26,625 bases of DNA from assembly GCA_002422345.1 (NCBI GenBank), contig DIUL01000007.1, forward strand, positions 1 through 26,625, given 5' to 3'. The number at the start of each line of letters is the position of its first letter. Position 1 is the stretch's first letter. Under the pieces are notes generated by a model. The model searched no databases. It had not been told where the DNA came from and saw only the letters and a list, made by a program, of their open reading frames with translations. Shown here piece after piece: positions 6,641-14,746 of this stretch. Both the position numbers and the translations under genes were made by a program. The DNA comes from Acetobacteraceae bacterium UBA6159. GTDB lineage: Bacteria; Pseudomonadota; Alphaproteobacteria; Acetobacterales; Acetobacteraceae.

Positions 6641-8275
6641 ATGCCCACCGCCCCCACCAAAGCCTCCTCCGTCGACGTCGTCATCGTCGGAGCCGGGTTT
6701 TCCGGCCTTTATCTGCTGCACCGCATGCGCAAACAGGGCCTCTCGACACGGTGTTTCGAACGCGGTGATGGCGTGGGGGGCACCTGGTACTGGAATCGCT
6801 ATCCCGGCGCGCGGTGCGACGTGGAAAGCATGCAGTATTCCTATGGCTTCGACGACGATCTGCAGCAGGAATGGAACTGGCCAGAGAAGTTCTCGGGCCA
6901 TGCCGACATCCGCGCCTATGCCGATCATGTGACCGACCGGTTCGGCCTGCGCCCGCACATCGATTTCGAAACCGAGGTGCGCGCCGCGCATTACGACGAG
7001 GGCCTGCGCCTCTGGAAGATCGAAACCAGCACCGGCGAAAAGGTTCAGGCTCGGCATTTCGTGATGGCCGGCGGCTGCATCTCGACCGCGCAGATCCCCA
7101 AGTTCGAGGGGCTGTCGGACTACACCGGCAAGACCTACCACACAGGCCGCTGGCCGCATGAACCGGTGAGCTTCGCGGGGCTGCGGGTGGCGGTCATCGG
7201 CACCGGCTCCTCCGCCATCCAGGCGATCCCGGTGATCGCGCGGGAGGCCACGCATCTGACCGTTTTCCAGCGGCAGGCGAACTTCACCATCCCGTCGCGC
7301 AATCATCCGATGACCGAGGACTACGCGAACGGCTGGAAAGACGGCTACGCGGGAAAGCGCAAGGAAATGCGCAATATGCCGAACGGCGTGCTGCGGGAGC
7401 TTAACGACAAATCGGCGCTGGAAGTCAGTGAGGAAGAGCGTCTCGCCACCTATGAGGAGCGTTGGCGCCTCGGCGGTTCCGGCTTCCTCGGCGCGTTCAA
7501 CGACATCATGACGAACCGCGAAGCCAACGACACGATGGCGGAATTCGTCCGGAACAAGATCCGCCAGACGGTGAAGAACCCGGTGACGGCCGAGATCCTC
7601 TGCCCGAAGACCCATCCCATCGGCACCAAGCGGCTCTGCGTCGATAGCGGCTATTTCGAGACCTATAACCGCGACAATGTCGAGCTGGTGGATATCAGCC
7701 AGACGCCGATCGAGCGGCTGACGCCAAACGGGCTGGTGGTGAACGGGCGCAGTTTCGAATTCGATGCCATCGTCTTCGCGACCGGCTTCGACGCCATGAC
7801 CGGCACCCTGTTCAATGTCGACATCCGCGGCCGATCGGGGCTGGAGCTGAAGAGCAAGTGGGCGGCGGGACCGCGTACGTATCTTGGCCTGATGACAGAG
7901 AGTTTCCCCAATCTGTTCATGATCACCGGTCCCGGCAGCCCGTCTGTGAAGAGCAACATGATCACCTCGATCGAGCAGCACGTGGAACTGGTGGCCGACA
8001 CCATCATCCATATGCGCGATCAGGGGCTTGCGCTCATCGAGCCGGAACGCTCGGCCGAAGACGAATGGGTCGATCATGTGCAGGAAGTGGCGTACAAGAC
8101 GCTGTTTCCGCAGGCGAACTCCTGGTACATGGGCGCCAATATTCCGGGCAAGCCGCGTCTGTTCATGCCCTATATCGCGGGCGTGGGCCGGTATCGGCAG
8201 ATCTGTGAGGACGTGGTGGCGGCGGGCTACAAGGGCTTTCGCTTCGAGGCCGAACAGGCATTGGCGGCAGAGTAG
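6641..8275 (+). CDS. Baeyer-Villiger-type FAD monooxygenase
   Basis: The 544-residue length is typical of class B cyclohexanone-monooxygenase relatives. Visible are the FAD motif GAGFSG (17-22), the hallmark GGTWYWNRYPGARCD block (46-60), the NADPH motif GTGSSA (187-192) and the Baeyer-Villiger fingerprint at 161-172. That fingerprint reads YTGKTYHTGRWP: it matches FxGxxxHxxxW[P/D] except for Tyr in place of the first Phe. Such enzymes insert oxygen next to a ketone, making esters or lactones, with NADPH and O2 in the cytoplasm. AAGGAA (6629-6634 region) precedes ATG 6641. It follows the dioxygenase gene in the same direction and ends at a large stem-loop. Confidence 0.93.
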   Translation: MPTAPTKASSVDVVIVGAGFSGLYLLHRMRKQGLSTRCFERGDGVGGTWYWNRYPGARCDVESMQYSYGFDDDLQQEWNWPEKFSGHADIRAYADHVTDRFGLRPHIDFETEVRAAHYDEGLRLWKIETSTGEKVQARHFVMAGGCISTAQIPKFEGLSDYTGKTYHTGRWPHEPVSFAGLRVAVIGTGSSAIQAIPVIAREATHLTVFQRQANFTIPSRNHPMTEDYANGWKDGYAGKRKEMRNMPNGVLRELNDKSALEVSEEERLATYEERWRLGGSGFLGAFNDIMTNREANDTMAEFVRNKIRQTVKNPVTAEILCPKTHPIGTKRLCVDSGYFETYNRDNVELVDISQTPIERLTPNGLVVNGRSFEFDAIVFATGFDAMTGTLFNVDIRGRSGLELKSKWAAGPRTYLGLMTESFPNLFMITGPGSPSVKSNMITSIEQHVELVADTIIHMRDQGLALIEPERSAEDEWVDHVQEVAYKTLFPQANSWYMGANIPGKPRLFMPYIAGVGRYRQICEDVVAAGYKGFRFEAEQALAAE

Positions 8276-8285
8276 CGTCTGAACC

Positions 8286-8340
8286 CCCTGCCCGCGCTAC
8301 GTCCCCGAACCGAGAACCGGGGGACGTGACCCGGGCAGGG
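8286..8340 (+). terminator. Large two-part stem-loop after the monooxygenase gene
   Basis: Outer arms CCCTGCCCG (8286-8294) and CGGGCAGGG (8332-8340) enclose inner arms ACGTCCCC (8299-8306) and GGGGACGT (8320-8327). Both are perfect, separated by a 4+4 internal loop. It sits 10 bases after the stop. There is no T-run, so termination would be atypical, but position and strength support a 3'-end role. Confidence 0.55.
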
Positions 8341-8775
8341 CCTTACTCAGCACACACTGGCCTGGCAACGCCCGCATCCTGGTGGGGGGCGATGGATTGC
8401 CTGGCTCACCCCCAGCAGGGTGATTTCGGGGGCGTCTGGATAGCGCGGGCTTCTTGACGGATGGGGCGAGACGGCGGCTATCCGCCGGGAATTCCGCTCC
8501 TGCCCATTGACCACCATGGCGTCGCGGGCCAAGCCGCGCCTGATGGATAGGCGCGAGGCTGCCATCGCCGCGCTTTTCTGACATCGACCCCGGAAACGCA
8601 CTCCGGTGGATCGGGCGCGAGAGGTGGAGAGCTTGTATCGCGCTTTCCGCCTCTTGTGCTCGACCTACCGGAGGGCCAGTTATATTTTGTTGGTATTGTG
8701 GCTTCCAGGATGAAAAACCACGGTGTGGGTTCAGGTCATTCACGCACTTTTGGCAATGGGGTGAATGGCCATTCT
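8341..8775. other. Non-coding stretch with no convincing gene
   Basis: No reading frame here has a good start signal and recognisable content. A 21-codon frame at 8516-8581 (+) encodes MASRAKPRLMDRREAAIAALF. It faintly resembles the N-terminus of small helix-turn-helix proteins of mobile elements (a RREEAIAALL-type opening) but stops at once, so it may be a decayed fragment. The rest shows nothing clear. Confidence 0.4.
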
Positions 8776-8878
8776 GCGGTCTTATGTAATCATCAGGTAT
8801 AAAAATCGATCAAAAAAAGAACAAAAATCATAACATAACACATTTAATGTAGTTTCGTTATAGGAAGGCTCCGCAGCC
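8776..8878 (+). promoter_or_regulatory. AT-rich leader of the leishmanolysin-like gene
   Basis: About 100 bases are strongly A+T-rich in an otherwise GC-rich window. They hold TATAAA-like boxes around 8800, runs of A, and ATAAC/GTTAT elements. AGGAAGG (8862-8868) lies 10 bases before ATG 8879 and is a good ribosome site. Exact promoter hexamers cannot be assigned with confidence. Confidence 0.45.
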
Positions 8879-9871
8879 ATGTCCCGCCCGATGAACCCCT
8901 TCAAGCCGGCCGCGAACAGGCCGAACGTGAACATTTTGTTCGAAACGGCAGACCTCCGAGCCGAACCTGAGATGCCGTTCTTCATGCCGCCGCCGGTGGC
9001 CGGATCAGAGGTCATTACGTCTGGTATGATCGGACCCAATGACGGCGGGGGTCTCAATTGGCTCCGCTCCGCTCCGATCGGCGGCGCTGTGACCCCCTCA
9101 AGCAGCCGCCTGGTGACGACCTACACCAGCGGTGCCGTCGGCAAATACAATGTCGCCGTGAATTTCGACGGTGTCAGTAACCAGGCCACCGGTGGCTGGA
9201 CATCAGCCATGCAGCAAATTATCGTTGCGGTGTCCGAGCGAGTCAGCAAGCTGATCGTTGGTGATTTGCCGCCTGTCGTTGTGAACGGCCGGAAGATCGA
9301 CGACACGCAGATCACGGCGGTGTTGACCGATATCGACGGTGCCGGCGGCGTGCTGGGCCAAGCGGGGATGACCGCCATCCGGCCCACCTCCATGCTGCCT
9401 TATACCGGCTTGATGCGGTTCGACACGGCCGACGTGCAGCGGTACTTGGCCATGGGCCTATTCGATGAGATTGTAACGCACGAGATGCTGACGTGTGTCG
9501 GCTACGGTTCGCTGTGGAAGGCCAAAGGTCTGGTTTTGGGCGGGAACTTCATAGGCTCGGGTACGGTGGCTGCCTATAACGACCTGGTGGACGAATATGC
9601 CGCAACGCACGACGGCAGCATGACGCTGGAGAATGGTACGGTGCTGGTCAAGGACGTGTTGCAGCTGGAAACCGCGGGCGGCTCTGGCACCGTGGGGTTG
9701 CATTGGTCCGAGAACGTCTTCAACACGGAATTGATGACCGGCTATCTGGATACCGCCGCCGCCAACGGCTCGGTCGTCGCCCCACTGAGCGCGATGACCA
9801 TGGCCTCCCTGCGTGATCTTGGATACATGACCGGTGATGCCGGGGCGACGGACGCCTTCCGCCTGATCTGA
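8879..9871 (+). CDS. Leishmanolysin (M8)-like protein with degenerate zinc motif
   Basis: The C-terminal half of the 330-residue protein follows the bacterial leishmanolysin-like pattern: YNDLVDEY, HWSENVFNTELMTGYL (from 275) and LSAMTMASLRDLGYMTG (about 303-319). In active M8-like proteases the zinc site is HEMGHxxG followed by a later His. Here it reads HEMLTCVGYG (201-210), so His201, Glu202 and the later His275 are kept but the second zinc His is Thr205. The protein is probably not a normal metalloprotease; it may be a pseudoenzyme or bind metal differently. No standard N-terminal signal peptide is seen, so export, if any, would be non-classical. The AT-rich leader suggests transfer. Family assignment is from motif memory. 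Confidence 0.75.
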   Translation: MSRPMNPFKPAANRPNVNILFETADLRAEPEMPFFMPPPVAGSEVITSGMIGPNDGGGLNWLRSAPIGGAVTPSSSRLVTTYTSGAVGKYNVAVNFDGVSNQATGGWTSAMQQIIVAVSERVSKLIVGDLPPVVVNGRKIDDTQITAVLTDIDGAGGVLGQAGMTAIRPTSMLPYTGLMRFDTADVQRYLAMGLFDEIVTHEMLTCVGYGSLWKAKGLVLGGNFIGSGTVAAYNDLVDEYAATHDGSMTLENGTVLVKDVLQLETAGGSGTVGLHWSENVFNTELMTGYLDTAAANGSVVAPLSAMTMASLRDLGYMTGDAGATDAFRLI

Positions 9872-10012
9872 TCACGGCCTGGCGAAGACTTGGCGCGCGT
9901 GCCTGTAAAACAGCGTCCACCCTGGTCCGTGCGATCATCCGGCGTTTGTGCTGGCGGATCTGGGGAGTTGTTCATGGATATGATTGCCGGGATCCGATGC
10001 CGTCGTTTGGTC

Positions 10013-10041
10013 GGCAGGGAGAGCACCGGCCCCTCCCTGCC
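10013..10041. terminator. Stem-loop between convergent genes
   Basis: GGCAGGGAG (10013-10021) and CTCCCTGCC (10033-10041) form a perfect 9-bp stem with an 11-base loop. It lies between the stops of the leishmanolysin-like gene and the acyl-AMP ligase gene, so it could act on either strand. It lacks a T-run. Confidence 0.4.
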
Positions 10042-10156
10042 AGCAGTCCGGTCGTTGATGGTCACGGAAGGAACGCATGCTTGGCCGGCGGCTCTCGCAT
10101 CTTGTTGATGGCGATGCCTTATGAAAGTTGGGTCGCGCGGAAATTGACCCACGGCG

Positions 10157-11893
10157 TCATCCGACGCCGATGACCTCCAGGCGTCCCTCGGTCCAGAGCC
10201 GCCGTGTCAGACCGCGCTGGATTTTGCCGCTGGTGGTCTTGGGCAGACTGGCGGGACGGATGAAAACCACCGCCTCGACCGCGATCTCATGCGCCTTGGT
10301 GACTGCCTCGCGAACCACGCGTGCCAGGCCTTCCGCGTCCAGGCTCTGGCGCATCGTGCGTTCCACCTCCTGTACGATGACCAGCTTTTCGCCCTGGCTA
10401 TCGTCCGTCACGGCGAACGCCGAGCCGCAGTCACGCCGCAACGCCTCGTGACTGTCCTGCACGGTCCGCTCGATATCGGCTGGATAGTGGTTCATGCCCC
10501 GGATGATGATCAGGTCCTTGATCCGGCCCGTCAGGAACAATTCCCCTGCGTCGTCCACGAAACCGAGGTCGCCGGTGCGGAGTGTGCGTTCGGTTGAAGA
10601 TCCGTCACCGCTGAGCGGGAAGGTTTCAGCCGAAACCTCCGCGTTGTGCCAGTATCCTTGCGCCACATGCGCGCCATGGACGCGGACCTCGCCGACCACC
10701 AGCGGCGGCAGTGGGGTCTGCGTATCAGGGTCGACGATCACGACGCTCGAGTCCGGGACAGCGCGGCCGCTGCTCACCAGGCATTGCCCATCCTCCTCCC
10801 CCCGTGGCGGGTCCGCTCGGCCGGCCCGCAGGCTGTCCCGGCTGACCATCCGCCGAACCGCCCCGGTGCCCCGTTGGCTGCCGGTTGCCAGCAGCGTCGC
10901 CTCCGCGAGGCCGTAGCCGGGATACATCGTCCCCGGGTTCAATCCGTAGGGGGCAAAGGTCTGATTGAACCGATCGATCGTGTCGGCGTGGATCGGTTCG
11001 GCGCCGTTCAGCGCGAGCTGCCAGCAGGACAGGTCCATGCCCTTCATGGCGTCCGGCTGAAACCGGCTGACGCACAGATCGAACGCGAAATTGGGCGCGC
11101 TGGTCACCGCGGCCCGATAGTCGTGAATGGCTCGCAGCCAGTTGAGCGGCCGGCGGATGAAGGAGGCAGGCGCCAGCAGAACGGATAGCCCGCCCAGGTA
11201 CAGAGGCTGCATCACCCCCATCATGAGGCCCATGTCGTGATAGAGTGGCACCCAGTTTACGCTGACGGCGCCGGCCGGATTTTCCATGCGCCGCCGGATC
11301 ATCTCCAGATTGGCCAGGATGTTTCCATGCGAGACCATCACGCCCTTGGGCGTGGACGTCGAGCCGGACGTATATTGCAGCAACGCCAAGTCGCTACGGG
11401 ACGGCGCCCATCCTTCGGCTCCGGCCGCCGGTGAGACGTCGTCCTGGGCGTCAACAACCAGCCATGTCGCGCCGGCTCGATCAAACCAGTCCGTCAGGTC
11501 CGGCCGGCTGTCCACCAGTTCCGCGCTGGTCAGCAGAAGGCGTGGGGTGCAGTCCGCCAGGATCGCCACGCTGAAATCACGGGCCGCTGTTCGACGCGGA
11601 ACCATCAGCGGCACCGCGACGATGCCGGATAGCAGGCAGGCGAAAAAGGCGACGACGCAATCCAGTCCTGGAGGGAAGAGCAGCAGAGCGCGATCGCCTG
11701 GTTCCGCATGTTCCAGCAGCCGCGCCGCGACCGCCCGCGCGCGGGCCTCGACCTGCGCAAAGGTCAAGGCAAGCCGCTCGTCTCCGCGTTCCGGAACATA
11801 GGCAAAGGCCGGCGCTTCGGGTCGTTCCCGCGCACGGCTCGCGATCAGGTCCGCCATCGAGGCAAAAGGTCGGTCAAACAGGGTTTCCGACAT
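10157..11893 (-). CDS. Fatty acyl-AMP ligase (FAAL-type adenylating enzyme)
   Basis: The 578-residue ANL-superfamily enzyme has the P-loop-like motif LLQYTSGSTSTPKGVMVSHGN (171-191 region), WVPLYHDMGLMMG (214-226), LNGAEPI (295-301), YPGYGLAEATL (324-334) and a C-terminal LPKTTSGKIQR with the catalytic-lysine region (550-560). The YTSGST...VMVSHGN plus PLYHDMGL pattern is typical of FAALs, which make acyl-AMP and load an acyl carrier protein rather than CoA. The carrier protein gene is directly upstream, 6 bases away. It is the last gene of the MBOAT cluster and fills the DltA-like role. The acyl chain length is unknown, and a CoA ligase cannot be fully excluded. Confidence 0.88.
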   Translation of the reverse strand: MSETLFDRPFASMADLIASRARERPEAPAFAYVPERGDERLALTFAQVEARARAVAARLLEHAEPGDRALLLFPPGLDCVVAFFACLLSGIVAVPLMVPRRTAARDFSVAILADCTPRLLLTSAELVDSRPDLTDWFDRAGATWLVVDAQDDVSPAAGAEGWAPSRSDLALLQYTSGSTSTPKGVMVSHGNILANLEMIRRRMENPAGAVSVNWVPLYHDMGLMMGVMQPLYLGGLSVLLAPASFIRRPLNWLRAIHDYRAAVTSAPNFAFDLCVSRFQPDAMKGMDLSCWQLALNGAEPIHADTIDRFNQTFAPYGLNPGTMYPGYGLAEATLLATGSQRGTGAVRRMVSRDSLRAGRADPPRGEEDGQCLVSSGRAVPDSSVVIVDPDTQTPLPPLVVGEVRVHGAHVAQGYWHNAEVSAETFPLSGDGSSTERTLRTGDLGFVDDAGELFLTGRIKDLIIIRGMNHYPADIERTVQDSHEALRRDCGSAFAVTDDSQGEKLVIVQEVERTMRQSLDAEGLARVVREAVTKAHEIAVEAVVFIRPASLPKTTSGKIQRGLTRRLWTEGRLEVIGVG

Positions 11894-11899
11894 GGCTGG

Positions 11900-12190
11900 C
11901 TACCTTCCGCCTGCCCGTCCGGCGGCCTTCTTCTCAAGGCACTTCATCAGAAACGCCGCGAAGGCATTCACCGACGGGTTCTCGATGGCGGCTTCCGAGC
12001 CAAGTTCGAGACCCAGCCAGTCCTCGGCCGCCGTCACCATGAAGACGGACTCGACGGAGTCCAGGCCGAAGGACGCAAAGTCCGCGTCAAAGCCGATGCG
12101 GTCCCGTTTGATCCGCAGTGCGGTGACCAGGTAGGACGCGCACCATTCCTGAATCTCTGCCTCGGATGGCGTATCAGCTTTCGTCGACAT
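11900..12190 (-). CDS. Dedicated acyl carrier protein
   Basis: The 96-residue protein has the phosphopantetheine site FGLDSVES, with Ser45 as the attachment residue, in a helical carrier-protein fold (helix I about 10-27, helix II from 45). It should carry an acyl group as a thioester after modification by a phosphopantetheinyl transferase, which is not encoded here. It is longer than FabD/F-type ACP (about 78 residues), with a basic Gly/Ala tail (KKAAGRAGGR). Position between an acyl-AMP ligase and an SGNH/MBOAT pair indicates a dedicated role analogous to DltC. Confidence 0.92.
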   Translation of the reverse strand: MSTKADTPSEAEIQEWCASYLVTALRIKRDRIGFDADFASFGLDSVESVFMVTAAEDWLGLELGSEAAIENPSVNAFAAFLMKCLEKKAAGRAGGR

Positions 12191-12209
12191 CGGATCTCCA
12201 AGCGGCGGG

Positions 12210-12230
12210 CCACCTGCTACAGGCAGGTGG
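12210..12230 (-). promoter_or_regulatory. Intergenic hairpin before the carrier-protein gene
   Basis: CCACCTG (12210-12216) and CAGGTGG (12224-12230) form a perfect 7-bp stem with a 7-base loop, 19 bases upstream of the carrier-protein start. The same gap contains a 12-bp perfect palindrome, ATGAAATTTCAT (12247-12258). They may tune expression of carrier protein and ligase relative to the membrane genes. Confidence 0.35.
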
Positions 12231-12268
12231 GCTTGTGTAATTGCAGATGAAATTTCATGCGAACGCGC

Positions 12269-13255
12269 TTAGCGTCGAGGCGTGAGCGCGGTGATGATAC
12301 GGTCCTCGATCGCGCGGGCGATGTTGGTTCGATAGTGCAGCCCGTCCATGAAGTTGGCGGGATCGCGGGTGACGGCATCATCGACGCGAAAGTCCACGAG
12401 TGTGCCGCGACGGGCCTCGACGGCCGTGGTCAGTGCGATCTTGCAGGCCTGGACAACCTGATCCTCGGTCCCCCCGGCTGGCGCGAGCAATGAAGCATAC
12501 ACCGGCGGCATCATCATCACGACCCGTGTATCGGACGGGAACTGTTCCAACAGGCGTACCAATCGCTCGATCCAGGGAAACCGTGGCGGCAACATGGCTG
12601 TCGAAAGATTCTCGGCCGGCTCGGGCACGGCCTCCGCGAAGGTGAAGGTCCGGCCGATTGTGTAGTCCGAATAGCCGACGGGGTCCGATCGCGTCCTCTG
12701 GCCCAGCGCCAACTGCACCCGCCAGACGGCTCGGTCCAGCGATTTGGCGTTCAGGACATGGCGCAGATAGTCGATGTTGCTTCCGTATAGCCAGAACGGA
12801 AAGGGGTACAGCAGGGCCAGGGCCGAACCCTGGGCGCACCAGGAACTGTCCGTCGTGAGAACAAGCGCGCTGACCTTGGTACGGTTCAATCGAAACCATT
12901 CCAGAATCGCGAGCTGCTCACGAGGGCCGGTCGCCGGCACCGTCAACTGTGTGAATTTGAAACCAGTGGCCGCGGACAGCCGATGCGGATCGATCAACTG
13001 TCCCGTCGAGTTCCCGATCACCGCCGAATCGAATGCGGAATCGCGCGCTCGGCTGACATGCGCCGTTCGTGGGTTATTGTCGCTGATGCCCTGAATGCCG
13101 AGTGTCGGGAAGCGACCGGTGTCGTAGGGATCGATGAACAGCAGGACCCCGAACAGCGTCCCGCCTACGCCGAGGAAAGTCACCGCGAACAACGCGATCC
13201 AGCGACGCCACGGCCGGGCTTCGGCCAGGTCAGAACCGGAAGTAGATGAACTCAT
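12269..13255 (-). CDS. Membrane-anchored SGNH/DltD-like protein
   Basis: The 328-residue product has one N-terminal membrane anchor (about 19-41), then an extracytoplasmic domain. SGNH-hydrolase landmarks are GNST at 81-84, with candidate nucleophile Ser83, and DGLHY at 304-308, with candidate Asp304 and His307. AlgJ/AlgX- and DltD-like partners of MBOAT acyltransferases have this architecture and pass or transfer acyl groups outside the membrane. ATG 13255 is chosen because GGGGGAG precedes it; it overlaps the end of the MBOAT gene by 26 bases, indicating coupling. Overall similarity to any named family is weak; the call rests on motifs and neighbours. Confidence 0.8.
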   Translation of the reverse strand: MSSSTSGSDLAEARPWRRWIALFAVTFLGVGGTLFGVLLFIDPYDTGRFPTLGIQGISDNNPRTAHVSRARDSAFDSAVIGNSTGQLIDPHRLSAATGFKFTQLTVPATGPREQLAILEWFRLNRTKVSALVLTTDSSWCAQGSALALLYPFPFWLYGSNIDYLRHVLNAKSLDRAVWRVQLALGQRTRSDPVGYSDYTIGRTFTFAEAVPEPAENLSTAMLPPRFPWIERLVRLLEQFPSDTRVVMMMPPVYASLLAPAGGTEDQVVQACKIALTTAVEARRGTLVDFRVDDAVTRDPANFMDGLHYRTNIARAIEDRIITALTPRR

Positions 13256-14612
13256 AAGACTGTTCTCCCCCCAGTTGTACCATGATGACAACGCAGATGA
13301 TCCCGCAAAGGACCGGCACGATCGCCAATGGTCGTGCGGTCAATTTCTCGCAGAGAATGCGGGAGGCCGGGAGCAGGCACGCGCAGGCGGCGCCGATACC
13401 GATGATCCAGGCTTTGCCGAGAAGCTTGGGTTCAGGCAGCACCGTCAGTCCGACGAACAGGTTCCACGCGTGGTCGAGTGAGGTGGTACGGAACAATATC
13501 CCGCTCAACAGAAAGAACGACACGGTCAGCGCCCAACCGACGAAGTGCGGCAGGCGCACCCCGACGCGTCGCCATCCCAGGGCGACGACAATCGCCACGC
13601 CGTGCAGCAGGCCCCACAGAATGAAATTCCATCCCGCGCCATGCCAGAGGCCGCACAGGGCCATCGTCGCCAGGATCGCCATCACGTATTGCGCGGTGGT
13701 GTGACGGGTTCCGGCGATACGCATGTCGGCGAGTGGAAGAAACACATAGTCCCGCAGGAAGCGCGACAAGGTCATGTGCCAGCGCTGCCAGAAGGCGATG
13801 ATGGTCGCTGCCCGGAACGGTGCGTGAAAGTTCTCCGGCAGACGCACCCCGAATAGCAAGGCGATCCCGATCGCCATGTTGGAATAGCCCGCGAAGTCGA
13901 AATAGATCTGAAATCCGAACCCTAGGGACAACCATGCGGAGCCATCCAGCACAGGCCCCGCGGTTGCCGCCTGAAAAGTCGGGCTGATGAGCTGACCGAT
14001 CGGATCGCCCAGCGCCACCTTTTCTACCAGGCCGATGACGATGAAGGTGATGCCGGCGGCCCACCGCCGCTCCCACCCATCACTGAACGCACTCTGGCCG
14101 AGCTGCGCGCCGATCTCGGACCAGCGGGCGAGCGGACCGGCGGCGGCCTGGGGGAAGAAGCAGATGTAGAGCGCATATCGATCCAATGATGTCGGGCTGG
14201 CCCGTCCGCGGCGCAGATCGATCAAGTACATGATATGGTGGAATGTGAAGAAACTGATCCCGACCGGCAGGCCCAGACCCAGATGCCGGGGAGGGATGCC
14301 GGTGAGCGCCGAGAAAGAGTCGATCAGGAAATCAGCGTATTTATAGATTGCCAATACGCCCAGAGTCGCGATGATTGCCGTTGTGACGATCCGGCTGTCT
14401 TGGGACCGCGTGTACCACCGGGCCGCGGCCCAATTGAGCACGATCAGTCCCGCCATCAGCGGCACAAATTCCGGGTTCCAGAGCCCATAAAAGGCGAGTG
14501 AAAAGAACAGCAGGACGGCGATTCGCAGTCGCTCGTGCCGGTCAACGAGCCAATAGGCGATCAGCGTCAATGGCAGGAAGATGAGGAGAAACGCGGCGCT
14601 GTTGAAAAGCAT
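13230..14612 (-). CDS. AlgI/DltB-type MBOAT O-acyltransferase
   Basis: The 460-residue polytopic protein starts with the AlgI-like MLFNSAAFLLIFLPL. It has PVGISFFTFHHIMYLID (116-132), YFDFAGYSNMAIG (237-249), FWQRWHMTLSRFLRDY (274-289, His279) and LCGLWHGAGWNFILWG with the invariant MBOAT His324. Such proteins move acyl groups from a cytoplasmic donor across the membrane onto an exported acceptor. Length and motifs are complete. No ribosome site is evident before ATG 14612, although the N-terminus fits the family exactly. It is first in a likely operon with the SGNH protein, carrier protein and acyl-AMP ligase. The donor is therefore probably acyl-ACP rather than acetyl-CoA; that is inference. 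Confidence 0.93.
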   Translation of the reverse strand: MLFNSAAFLLIFLPLTLIAYWLVDRHERLRIAVLLFFSLAFYGLWNPEFVPLMAGLIVLNWAAARWYTRSQDSRIVTTAIIATLGVLAIYKYADFLIDSFSALTGIPPRHLGLGLPVGISFFTFHHIMYLIDLRRGRASPTSLDRYALYICFFPQAAAGPLARWSEIGAQLGQSAFSDGWERRWAAGITFIVIGLVEKVALGDPIGQLISPTFQAATAGPVLDGSAWLSLGFGFQIYFDFAGYSNMAIGIALLFGVRLPENFHAPFRAATIIAFWQRWHMTLSRFLRDYVFLPLADMRIAGTRHTTAQYVMAILATMALCGLWHGAGWNFILWGLLHGVAIVVALGWRRVGVRLPHFVGWALTVSFFLLSGILFRTTSLDHAWNLFVGLTVLPEPKLLGKAWIIGIGAACACLLPASRILCEKLTARPLAIVPVLCGIICVVIMVQLGGEQSYEFIYFRF

Positions 14613-14746
14613 TTTTTGACGATATCAATTTGTATGACGTGGCTGGTTGGGTACCATGAGATGGGTTTTGTAACAAGGAACGGGACGCATCGCATTCAGA
14701 TTAAGGTCCGGACCGTGGTATCGGCACAGTACGATTGACCAGGTAG

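Noticed and set aside
6626..8077. A 483-codon minus-strand frame antisense to the flavin monooxygenase
   Set aside because: The plus-strand product has complete family motifs; the antisense protein is His/Asp/Arg-rich without domains, as expected from a shadow frame.
8297..8743. A 148-codon minus-strand frame in the gap after the monooxygenase gene
   Set aside because: It overlaps the terminator stem-loop, is rich in Pro/Arg/Ser low-complexity residues, shows no motif and looks like a chance frame in GC-rich DNA.
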